Source: Gnetum montanum (taxonomy: Eukaryota; Streptophyta; Gnetopsida; Gnetales; Gnetaceae). From it: a stretch of DNA of 31,429 bases. The notes beneath the pieces were generated by a model. The model ran no database searches. It had not been told where the DNA came from and saw only the letters and a list, made by a program, of their open reading frames with translations. The position numbers and the translations under genes were made by a program. The stretch spans positions 44,789 through 76,217 of the forward strand of contig MNCI01011772.1 in assembly GCA_015680685.1 (NCBI GenBank), given 5' to 3'. How positions within the stretch are numbered: the first letter of the stretch is position 1; each line of letters begins with the position of its first letter. Shown one piece after another: positions 22,579-31,429 of the stretch.

Positions 22579-23499
22579 TGATGAGTCACATTTAGTTGGC
22601 TACATTAACAAGGCCTCATTGACATAGTATCATTGATTGGACCTTGTTGATGAGGCCTAGTCGATGCATCTTACCATGCATCGAGGAGGCCTCATTGATG
22701 CAGTGTTGGCCTTTTTGATTTTTGGCTATAAATACACACTTGCAACTACATTTATGGCAAGTAGAGATTATAGTTGCAGTAGAGCTCTTGCATTTTTTCC
22801 ATTTGAAAGTTAGAATTTTTTCCCAACTGCCTATAGCAGGAGTCATTGAGTGTATAGATCTTTATTCAAGAATTGTTGTACTTGAGCACAACAGTGTGTG
22901 TGGTAATAAAGATGAGATTTCTGATAAACCTTGTAACACTTTGGATAGATTAGCTATTTAATTTATGCATTTAATGTTTTCAATTAGTTTTTAAATGCTT
23001 TCAATTAGTTATTAAATATTTGTTAGTTATTATGTTAATGAGGCAATTAAGTGAGATAGATTATACACATAAGTATGATTACTTTGAGTGTAACACATAT
23101 TCACTTGGTAATCCCAGTAGTGTAATTGCTTGGTATGCCTAGTAACGTAGTGCTTGGTCATCCAACAATGGATATGTGGGTTCAAGATGTGTACATAAAG
23201 TGGGATCAGATGCTTATGTTAGGATTAGTTAAATGCTACTTAATTAGTTAATTTAGTTTAGTTAATTAAATTTCTTTTACCCACCGTTTGAGCACCAAAT
23301 CATAAAACACAAAATGATAAAAATCGGATGCCTTAGTTACACTTAACCATATCAACGAATGTCACAAGTGTAATTGGAAGACAACGATCCTAAAGGACTA
23401 GTGCACTAGAAACAATAAAGTCCACAGAATTCGACCAAATCGTGTGTGAATGCTTTGTGATTCATATGGTTGGGCATGGAGGTACCTCACCACTCATCA
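22579..23499 (+). repeat. 3' LTR of inner element
   Basis: Runs from TGATGAGTCACA to CACCACTCATCA, keeping the perfect 8-bp terminal inverted repeat TGATGAGT/ACTCATCA. TATA is at 22726-22734 and AATAAA at 22905-22910. It is collinear with 10129-11045 except for a ~24-bp loss near 23388. The ORFs at 22616-22961 and 23450-23653 are chance readings in or across the LTR. Confidence 0.88.
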
Positions 23500-23998
23500 A
23501 GGGTATACCCCTTTAGTAAAAATAGAAAATAGGTGGTATTACACTCCATCCACTTCTGGCTTCCTAGCTATACCTACGCTAGGGTGTAGTAAGGAGGAAA
23601 GAAAGTGGGATAAGATGGAAGGTCTTGCACCTTTTCTTTCAACATTTGAGTAGGAGGAAGGGGTTGAAAACCAAGGTGGAAACTTTGACCTTCCACAAGC
23701 AAATGGCTTTAGAAAATTTTCAATTTTCTTAGCAAGGAGAAATAAATGGGGATGGAGATTTGGGTGGTAAATCCACCAATGTTGGTCTTTATTAAGAATA
23801 TTTAATAGTAAGAGGAGAATGGGTTAAAATAGAAAATCCATGTTGGCTTTAAAATTCACAGCAACTACTATGAAAATATTAAAAGCCCAAACACTTGCAA
23901 CTTCCACACTAGGCTTTGATTGCAAAGGGGGATGGGTTGAAACATTGGGATTTGTGGAAAAAGAAAATAGGCAAAAAGGTTTGGATGTAGAATTTGGG
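23500..23998. other. Outer element leader, right part
   Basis: Continues the leader repeat interrupted at 10128. Positions 23500-23610 align with 9945-10045 (ACCCCTTTAGTAAAAAT, TTCCTAGCTATACCTACG, GGGTGTAGTA). After that the unit fades, though short cores such as CCACCAATGTTGG, CCATGTTGG and CCACACTAGG recur. On the minus strand this lies between the 5' LTR and gag and should hold the primer-binding site, but no tRNA match stands out next to 23999. Confidence 0.6.
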
Positions 23999-25570
23999 TG
24001 GAGGCCCTCCTTCTAGTTCTAGAAAACTTTAGCAATTGAAAAATTCAATCACTGGAACACCAAAAATCTCAGCCAAAATAGCCTTAACTATGAATCCCTA
24101 AGGCCTCCAAAAAATGAGATTTAGGATGTCTTGGATGGTTTGGTAGATCACCCAAGGACTTATAAAATGCAAAATTGGGATAACAAAATGAAAAGATGTA
24201 GATTTGAATGTAAATAATGTGAAAAATAAAACAAATAAATGAAACTTGCACATAAACTGTAAACCTTATTTTATTCAAAATAAAGTGGGGTATAGAAAAT
24301 GTATACAAGATGGCTTGATGGTGCAGGGGGATTCACATGGGTGGGGGTTCAGAATCTATTGAATTTGATGCAGTTAACTCCATAATCTGGATGCTTTGGC
24401 ACTCTTTATGCTATTGAACTTTTGTTGCTCCTTCAAATCTACAACACTGTCTCTATTGGGGGGATGAAAAATGTGAGAAATCTAGGTTACCATGGTAGGT
24501 AATGCTAGGAGTGGAGGTTTCCAAGAGCACAACATAGACACAAAGATCTCACAAATCTCAAGGGAATTATAGGGGGTAACAAGGCCATAGGGGTTCAACA
24601 TTGAGAAGAATCCAAGGAGCTGTGTAGATGTAAGGATTGCAAGAGCTTTTGGGTGCTGAAAATGCTTGAAATGCCAAATGGTTATGGTTGCAAAAATTGT
24701 GGAACCTCAAAATGGTATAGGGGCTTAGTTTTATAGGTTTTATGTCATCATTTTTGCTACAAATTAGCTATAAACGGTTGATAGATTGGCTTCAAATTTC
24801 TTCCATGTGCAAGTTAGATGGATGACCAAATTTGGAGGGTTACTATGTATGGAAAGTGCCATACCCACATGGCCATTCCATTTACTAAAAATAGTAATGG
24901 GGGCACACCATCCATGCTAGCTTTGATCTTCTACAATGGGCCTTCTACCATCCATGATGGGGTGCATGGTCATTGTTGGAGTTAATGGAGTGTTGAAACC
25001 TTATTCATGTTGCTTCTACATTGGGGGAAAGGTGTATTAATGTTTGTAAAGGAAAGAGATGTGTTGGGGGTGGGTGGATGGGGGGGTTTGTGGTGCGAGG
25101 GGGAGTGGGGAGATGGAGCAGGGAGGTCATATCCCCTTCCTCCATGTTGTGTATGCATACAACACCTTCCATGTTAGGAGTAGGTGGGCTATACCTCTCC
25201 ATGCTAGGAGTAGGTTAGGTCTATCCTTCTACATTGGGAGTAGGTGAACTACACCCCCCATGCATGCATTTCCAGCGTAGAAAGTTCTATACCCCTCATA
25301 AAACTCACCAAATTACCATTTTTAGCATCCCAAAAGGCATTTTTAACCCTTCCATACCCAAATATAGATATTACATGACTTCTTCCACTTAGGGGATGAG
25401 ACTTTGACCACTTATGAGGTACTTTTTAGGCTCAAAATTATGAGATACGTAAAATTTCCACTCATGGGTTACAATCTTCATGCTTATAATAAAGTTTTCC
25501 CTCGAGTTTCATTGAGTGAAGGCTACATGATGAAAAATTATTATAACATGCATATTTTGGTGGTGTTTCA
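23999..25570 (-). repeat. Right LTR (5' LTR) of outer element
   Basis: Direct repeat of 641-2111. The right edge GGTGGTGTTTCA at 25570 is sharp. The left edge near 23999 is soft. It keeps the TATA-like CTATAAAAC (24728-24736, minus strand), the AATAAA run (24266-24275) and the three ~30-bp units (25163-25255). It has an extra G-rich block of about 85 bp near 25045-25130, absent from the left copy. The small hydrophobic ORF 24084-24308 has a counterpart at 742-936 in the other LTR and is explained by LTR duplication. Confidence 0.75.
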
Positions 25571-26595
25571 CAACCCTACTCCAAGTATGTTTCATTATGA
25601 ATAATGTACAAAAAAATCATATCTTTTTCTTGTTGATACGTGATAATATAAGGCTGCCTCCCTAAATTCATATGTCAAATAAAAGAAAATCTCATGGAAG
25701 AGGTTGCATGACCATAAAACACATTGAAATAAGATCATAATTCATATTTGAGTGATTATATTTCATATAGTATGTGATCAATTTGATTCATTAATGTTTT
25801 CATTGAAATGATAATATCTAGTTTTATAATTACTAAGTTTCCATTATCTAAGTAAAATACATAGATTATGAGAAGACTCATTGAATATAGCAAAATTATG
25901 CTAATATTTTCATTATATTTTATAATTTGTAATATAAATTATAGACTAGGTGTTTCATTTAAGGTGGCTTGTCAGAGAAACCCATACTTCAAGTATGTTC
26001 CATTATGAAGAATTTATAAAAAAATCATATCTTTTTTTTTTGTTGACATGCAATAATATAGGGTTGTCTTCTCTGAATTCATATGTTAAATAAAAAACAA
26101 CTCTCATGGAAGAGGTTTCATGATTGTACAACCCATTAAAATAGAATCATAATTAGTATCTAAGTGATTGAATTTCATATAGTATGTGATCAATTCAATT
26201 CATTGATTTTTTCATTGAAATGGTAATATCTAGTTTTATCATTACCAAGTTTTCATTATGTAAGTAAAATATGTAGATTGTGAGAAGAGTTATCGAATCT
26301 AGCAAAATTATGGTACTATTCTCATATTTTTTAGAATTTATAATATAAATTACTGAGTAGGTGTTTCATTCAAGGTTTCTTGTTTGAGCAACTCATACTC
26401 TAAGTATATTCCATTATTGAAAATGTACAATAAAAATCATATGTTTTTTAATTGATACAGGATAATATAAGGCCATTTCCTTTGAAGTCATAAGTCAAAT
26501 AAAAAGGTTGTCATTTGATAGGTTGCATGGCTATGCAACCCATTGAAATAGGCTCATAATTCATATTTTAATGACTAAATTCATGTTTTGTTACG
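25571..26595. repeat. ~410-bp tandem repeat, two and a half units
   Basis: Units start at 25571, about 25979 and about 26390 with the block CATACTYCAAGTATGTTCCA, followed by AAAAATCATAT, GATAATATAAGG, CATGGAAGAGGTT and TATCTAGTTTTAT in the same order each time. The third unit stops near 26595. It is AT-rich and non-coding. The outer LTR ends exactly at the first visible unit, so that unit may be truncated by the junction. Confidence 0.8.
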
Positions 26596-27401
26596 AATCC
26601 TAATGGTTGATGTTTGATATTAGCATGTATTCTAGTATCTTGCACATCTATGCAAGTTCACGTTCATCCTTTGATATTCATAGATCATTTTCCCTAGGTA
26701 TTTTTGTTTCAATGGGAAGCCTAATCATCCATGTTTTAGATCTTAGAATGTTCCTAGAGGTTGCACATCCGTGCATGTTCTTGTTCATGCTATGATATTA
26801 GTAAACCACTTCCCTTGGATATGCTTATTTTGGTGGAAGGTTGAATAGTGGATGCTTGAGATCCTCATGTATTTTGATAGATTTCATATCCATGTAGGTT
26901 CATGTTCATCACATGATATTTTTAGATCATTTTGACTGGTTATTTTTATTTTGATGGAAATTCTAATTGTGCATGTGCTAGATTCGAGTATATAACTAGA
27001 CATTTCATGTCTATGAAGGTTCCTATTCATGTTGTGATATTAGTAAGCCACTTTTCTTGGATATGCTTATTTTGATGGGAGGCTCAATAGTGCATGCTTG
27101 AGATTTCTGTGTATTCTAGTAGGTTTCACATTCATGTAGGTTCCTATTCATGCCATGATATTAGCCTAATTCCCCTGGGTATGGTTGTTTTAGTGAGAAG
27201 CTCAATAGAACATGCTTAAGATCCACGTGCATTGTTAGAGGTTATACATTTGTATAGGTTCTTGTTCATCCTATGATATTTGAAAGTTTTTTAATGTAGG
27301 TATGCTTTTTTTAGTGGGAAGCCTGATGGTGCATGCTTCATATCCACATGTATTCTAGTAGATTACATGTCCATGTAGGTCTCCATTTATTCTATGATAT
27401 T
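26596..27401. repeat. 121-bp satellite array, left segment
   Basis: About seven units of a ~121-bp repeat. Landmarks in each unit are TGATATTNNTAAACCA, CCTAGGTATGCTT, TGCATGCTTGA and GGTTGCACATCCATGTAGGT. Units here share a variant with CAATAGTGCATGCTTGAGAT. The array is interrupted at 27402 by a solo LTR. ORFs within it are repeat readings. Confidence 0.85.
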
Positions 27402-28189
27402 TGATGAGTGGTGAGGTACCCCTACACTCAACCATATGAATACAAGCGTCTCACGTGTGATCCAATTGAACCTTCAAGGACTAAGTGCTTACGCACCCTA
27501 ATGGAACACTTAAGGTTAATCAATCGTTGTCCTCCCAAACTTGTATTGTCATGGTTGTATGGTTAAGTAAGTTTGAGGTATGTGATTTTTATAACTTTTA
27601 TCTTTTTAACGCCTATGCTAATAGGGAAGGGTGAAGAGAACTAAATGGGTAACTTTCATTAACTATTCACTAACTAAGTTCTAAGTATCTTGGCATCAGT
27701 ATCCATTCCCACTTGCCGCACACACCCTAAACCAGTGCAACACTATTGGGATTACCAAACGCTATTCGTTACTGGGTTACCAAGCATTACACATGTGCTC
27801 GAAGCAGTCGTACTGAATGCACTTAACTAGGAGCGTCAAGGGTTGAGAGAGATTAATTATCTAGGAAAGCATTTAAACAATTAACAATAATTAAATCCTA
27901 TTTAGCTTAGTCCATATGCTGCAAGGTTTATCAGAAAGTTCGCCTTTATTGCCGTACACAAATGTGTGCTCAGGTACAATTTGCTCGAATAAAGATCCGT
28001 TTACTTTTAGACTCCTATTGCGGGCACATGGAAATTATTCTAACTCTAGAATGGAAAAACTGCTATAGTTTGGCTAAGGGTCTAGATCTAGATGGAGAAA
28101 CAAGGGAAAGCTGCCTCTAATTTATAGATGTTTCAGTGGGCCACGATATCGCTTACACAATATCACGTACGCGATATCGTGGCTCATCA
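27402..28189 (-). mobile_element. Solo LTR, TGATGAG family, minus strand
   Basis: A 788-bp LTR with ends TGATGAG...CTCATCA, no internal region and no partner. On the minus strand it aligns with the inner LTRs over the AATAAAG/GATCTTTATTC block, the ACACTTAAGGTTAAT block and the terminal GGTACCTCACCACTCATCA. Flanks ATATT (27397-27401) and ATATC (28190-28194) form a 5-bp duplication with one change, and the satellite unit reads across the site. A TATA-like box lies at about 28119-28127 (minus). Its U3 carries a 13-bp perfect inverted repeat (28140-28152 and 28171-28183) in place of the GGCCTC modules. It arose presumably by LTR-LTR recombination. Confidence 0.88.
28140..28183. repeat. Perfect inverted repeat in solo-LTR U3
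   Basis: Arms GCCACGATATCGC and GCGATATCGTGGC are exact reverse complements over 13 bp, with an 18-bp spacer that contains ACGT. It lies just inside the LTR start, where the inner LTRs have their GAGGCC-based modules. Confidence 0.85.
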
Positions 28190-30955
28190 ATATCATAAAC
28201 TACTTCCCCTAGGTATGCTTTTTTTAGTCAGAAGCTCAATAGTGCATGAATAAGATTTACATGTATTCCAGTAGGTTGCACATTCATGTACATTCCTATT
28301 TATGCTATGATATTCGTAATCCATTTTCCCAGCATATGCATATTTTTTTATGAGTCCCAATAGTACATGCTTGATATTCGTGTGTCATTTGGGAGGTTGC
28401 ACATCCATGTAGGTTCTTTCTCATTTTATGATATTTGTAAATTGTTTTCCCTATGTATGCTTGTTTGGGTGGGAAGCTTGATTGTGCATGTTTAAGATTC
28501 GAGTGTATTCCTAGAGTTTGCATGTTCATGTAGGTTCTTATTCATCCTATGATATTTGTGAACCATTTTCCTTGGGTATGCTTGTTTTGATGATAATCCT
28601 GATTGTATATGCTTAATATCCCCATATCATCCTAGAGGTTACATGTTCATGTAGGTTCCAATTCATCTTTTGAATTTTGTAAATCATTTCCCCTAGGTAT
28701 GCTTGTTTTGGTGTGAATCCTGATAGTGCATGCTTGATATTCACATGTCATCCTAGAGGTTGCACATCCATGTAGGTTCTTATTCATCCTATGATATTTG
28801 TAAACCATTTCACCTAGGTATGCTTTTTTTGGTGGTAATATGAATTGTGCATGTTTGAGATTCGAGTGTATTAGTGGAGGTTGCAAATCCATGTAGGTTT
28901 CTGTTTGTCCTTGTGATATTTGTAAATCATTTCCCCTAGGTGTGACTATTCTAGTAGAAATTCCAATTGTTCTTGTTTAAGATCCAAGTATATTCTTGGA
29001 GGTTGCATGTTTGTTTAGGTTCCTTTTCATCTCATGATATCCATAAACTATTTCCCTTTTGTATGCTTATTCTTGTGGGTATCTCGATCATGCATGTTCA
29101 AGATCTGAGTATATTCTTGAAGGTTGCACATTCGTGCAAGTTCCTATTCATCTTGTGATATTTATAAACCATTTCCCTTAGATATGCGTATTCTAATGGG
29201 AATCTTGATCATGCATGTTTGATATCTAAGTGTATTCTTGGAGGTTGCATGTCCATGTAGGTTCCTATTCCCCCAATGATTTTTGTAAACAATTTTCCAT
29301 GGGTATGCTTGTTCTAGTAGAAATCTTGATCATTCATGTTTGAGATACAAGTGTATTCTTAGAGGTTGCACATCTATGTAGGTTTCTATTTTCCCTGTGA
29401 TATTTTTAAATCATTTCCCTTGGGTATGCTTATTCTGGTGGGAATCCTGATCATGCAAGTTTGAGATCCAACTATATTCCTAGATGTTACACATTTGTGT
29501 AGGTTCCTATTCATCTTGTGATATTTGTAAACTATTTCCACTTGGTATGCTTGTTTTGGTGGAAATCTTGATTGTGCATGTTTGATATACACATGTCATC
29601 CTAAAGGTTGTGCATTCATGCAGGTTCTAGTTCACCCTGTGATATTTGTAAACCATTTCCTCTAGGTATACTTGTTTTAGTGAAAATCTTGATAGTACAT
29701 GCTTGATATCTGAGTGCATTCCTAGAGGTTGCACATCCATGTAGATTCTTGTTCATCCTGTGATATTCATAAACCATTTCCCCTTAATATGTTTATTTTA
29801 GTAATAATCTTAATCATGCATGTTTGAGATCCAAGTATATTCCTAGAGGTTGCACATTTATGTAGGTTCCTAGTCATCGTGTGATATTAATAAACCATTT
29901 TCCCATGGTTTTCTTGTCTTGATGGAGATTTTGATAGTGCATGCTTGATATCCATGTATCATCCTAGAGGTTTCATGTTCATGTAGGTTCCTATTTGTTC
30001 TATGATTTTCATAAACAATTTCCCTTGGGTATGCTTGTTTTAGTGATAATCTTGATAGTCCATGCTTGATATTTGAGTGTATTCATAGAGGTTACACATT
30101 CATGCAGGTTCTTGTTCATCCTATGACATTTGTAAACTATTTTATCTAACTATGGATATTTTTGTGAGAATCCTAATCATGCATGTTTGAGATTTGACTG
30201 TATTCATGGAGGTTTCACATTCATGTAGGTTCTAGTTCATCATGTGTTATTCATAAATCATTACCCCTACGTATGCTTATTTCAATGAGAATCCTGAGAG
30301 TGCATGCTCGATATTCACATTTCATCCTAGAGGTTGCAAGTCTATGCAGATTCTTATTCATCCTTTGATATTCATAAACCATTTCCCTTGGGTATGCTTG
30401 TTTTGATGGGAATCTTGATTATGCATGCTTGATATCTACATATATTTCTAGAGCTTGCATGTTTATGTAGGTTCCTATTCAACTTATGATATTCATAAAT
30501 CATTTACCCTAAGTATGCTTATTTTTTGCTAAGAATCTTGATAGTTCATGCTTGATATCCATGTATCATCCTAGAGGCTAAATGTCTATGTAGGTTCTTG
30601 TTCATTCTATGCTATTCATAAACCACTTTTCCTAGGTATGCTTATTCTTGTGGAAATCCTGATCATGCATACTTGACAACCACCATGTGTATTCTTGGAG
30701 GTTGCATATCTGTGCAAATTCTTGTTTGTCATGTGATATGTGTAAATCAATTCCCCTAGGTAGGTTTGTTCTAGTAAGAGTCCTGATCATTCATGTTTGA
30801 GATCTAAGTGTATTCCTAGAGCTTGCATATTTATGTAGGTTTCTATTTGCCATGTGATATTTGCAAATCATTCTCACTTGATATTCTTGTTTCAGTGGGA
30901 ATCCTGATCATTCATGTTTGATATTTGCATGTTATCTTGGAGGTTTCATGTCCAT
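28190..30955. repeat. 121-bp satellite array, right segment
   Basis: About 23 units continuing the array at 26596. Variant types can be told apart: one with ATCATGCATGTTTGAGATC then GTGTATTC, another with ATAGTGCATGCTTGATATC then ATGTCATCC, and intermediates. Variants recur every third unit in places (see findings). The array ends inside a unit at 30955, where another LTR begins. The ORFs here, all of 63-81 codons, follow the repeat and are not genes. Confidence 0.88.
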
Positions 30956-31429
30956 TGATGAGTCGCTAAATAAGTGACCCGATATTAGGCCCCCGATATC
31001 AGATCAGCCAAGCGACTTTGGATCCTCGACATCGAACATGCAATGTCAGAGCCTATCTCGTTGTCTATAAATAAGAGACAGAAGTGCTTGGTCTGGAATA
31101 GTATTTTTTCAGTCCTTTAGCTGAAATCTTGTAGTTTTTCTCTTCTAGAGTTAGAATTATATCTGAATGCCTGTAGTAGGAGTCATAGAGTGAACAGATC
31201 TTTATTCGAGCATTGTGTACCTGAGCACACCTTATGTCTGGAAATAAAGATGAACTTTGTGATAAACCTTGCAACATTCAGAATAGCTTAACTATTGCAT
31301 TTGATGTTATTTACTATTAGTTGGTGCTCTCATTAGTTAATCAATGTTATTTATTTAGAATTATTAATTATCAACGAATTAGCACATTCAGCACGACCAC
31401 TTCGAGCATACATGGAACACTTGGTAACC
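30956..31429 (+). mobile_element. Partial LTR, TGATGAG family, running off the window
   Basis: It starts TGATGAGTCGC inside a satellite unit. It shares with the other three LTRs a TATA-like TCTATAAATAAG (about 31064), AGGAGTCATAGAGTG, GATCTTTATTC, AATAAAGATGA and GATAAACCTTGCAAC, in that order. U3 has CCGATATT and CCGATATCAGATC modules resembling those of the solo LTR rather than the inner element. Whether a full element follows cannot be seen. The five bases before it are TCCAT. Confidence 0.8.

Larger units (their letters stand above)
10129..23499 (+). mobile_element. Inner Athila-like Ty3/gypsy retrotransposon
   Basis: A 13.4-kb element with LTRs of 917 and 921 bp ending TGATGAGT...ACTCATCA (ACTCATTA in the 5' copy). 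The order is LTR, primer site, gag, protease, RT, RNase H, integrase, non-coding 3' region, second ORF, PPT, LTR. The RT box FMDDFSTYG closely resembles the FMDDFSVYG of the Athila lineage. The primer site matches tRNA-Asp, as in Athila, and an extra ORF between pol and the 3' LTR is also an Athila trait. Flanks are GGGGT (10124-10128) and AGGGT (23500-23504), a 5-bp duplication with one change. The host repeat can be read straight across the insertion, confirming both ends. The LTRs look about 85-90% identical by eye, so insertion is old but younger than the outer element. Confidence 0.88.
641..25570 (-). mobile_element. Outer non-autonomous gypsy-type LTR element
   Basis: Two direct repeats of about 1.5 kb (641-2111 and 23999-25570) bracket a minus-strand gag-protease region (9800-6340), so the 5' LTR is on the right. 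Its reading order on the minus strand is 5' LTR, leader with ~180-bp repeats, gag, protease, then short and ~180-bp tandem repeats plus non-coding DNA, then 3' LTR. I see no RT, RNase H or integrase motif between the protease and the 3' LTR. Without the inner insertion its length is about 11.6 kb. Gag with a CHHC knuckle, protease with a DDGA-type site and tandem repeats near the 3' end recall Tat/Ogre-lineage relatives, but that assignment is an inference. The presumed target-site duplications do not match (CAGAT at 636-640, CAACC at 25571-25575). The LTR copies look roughly 80% identical by eye, older than the inner pair. Confidence 0.75.

Noticed and set aside
22413-22595. 60-codon ORF just before the 3' LTR
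   Set aside because: It crosses the PPT into the LTR and has no family resemblance; it is likely non-coding 3' sequence.
18895-23499. A separate third retroelement starting at the U3-like block
   Set aside because: The block has no LTR start or end of its own and no matching second copy, and the second ORF leads directly to the inner element's PPT and 3' LTR. It is better read as part of the inner element.
28190-30955. CRISPR-like array
   Set aside because: The repeats are contiguous 121-bp units with no distinct spacers, in plant DNA. This is a satellite.
1-31429. tRNA, rRNA or a host protein-coding gene
   Set aside because: No cloverleaf, rRNA core or multi-exon host gene signature was recognised on either strand. 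All recognisable protein similarity is to retrotransposon proteins.

Overview
This window is a nest of plant repetitive DNA with no host gene that I can support. Two Ty3/gypsy-type LTR retrotransposons lie one inside the other, two further LTRs lie to their right, and several tandem-repeat families surround them. The gag/pol signatures, long LTRs, a tRNA-Asp-type primer site and the heavy tandem-repeat load point to a large-genome land plant. A gymnosperm or similar seed plant is my guess, but the sequence does not settle it. All coding regions are decayed, mainly by TAG/TGA/TAA stops and small frameshifts.

Layout. Positions 1-615 are an inverted copy of the tandem-repeat zone at 3930-4503. 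Positions 641-25570 form an older, outer element on the minus strand. Its LTRs are at 641-2111 (3' LTR) and 23999-25570 (5' LTR). It has a gag-protease reading region (9800 down to about 6340), and between the protease and the 3' LTR it has only tandem repeats and non-coding DNA (2112-6333). I find no reverse transcriptase or integrase, so it looks like a non-autonomous gag-pro element.

A younger Athila-like element (10129-23499, plus strand) is inserted in the outer element's repeat-bearing leader. It has 917/921-bp LTRs with TGATGAGT...ACTCATCA ends, a degenerate tRNA-Asp primer-binding site, gag, protease, RT, RNase H and integrase (11223-17350). A long 3' region follows, with a PPT-like relic (17331), a promoter-like block resembling the LTR U3 (18895-19035), and a decayed second ORF (19480-22320) that resembles the 'putative plant transposon protein' domain followed by coiled coil.

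The right flank holds a ~410-bp tandem repeat (25571-26595) and then a ~121-bp satellite (26596-30955). The satellite is interrupted by a clean solo LTR on the minus strand (27402-28189). A fourth LTR of the same broad group starts at 30956 and runs off the window. The order of events read from the sequence is: tandem arrays and the outer element first, then separate insertions of TGATGAG-type LTR elements into the outer element's leader and twice into the satellite.

Functionally, the inner element once encoded everything needed for its own copying, while the outer one would have needed pol functions supplied in trans. Both are now dead at the protein level.
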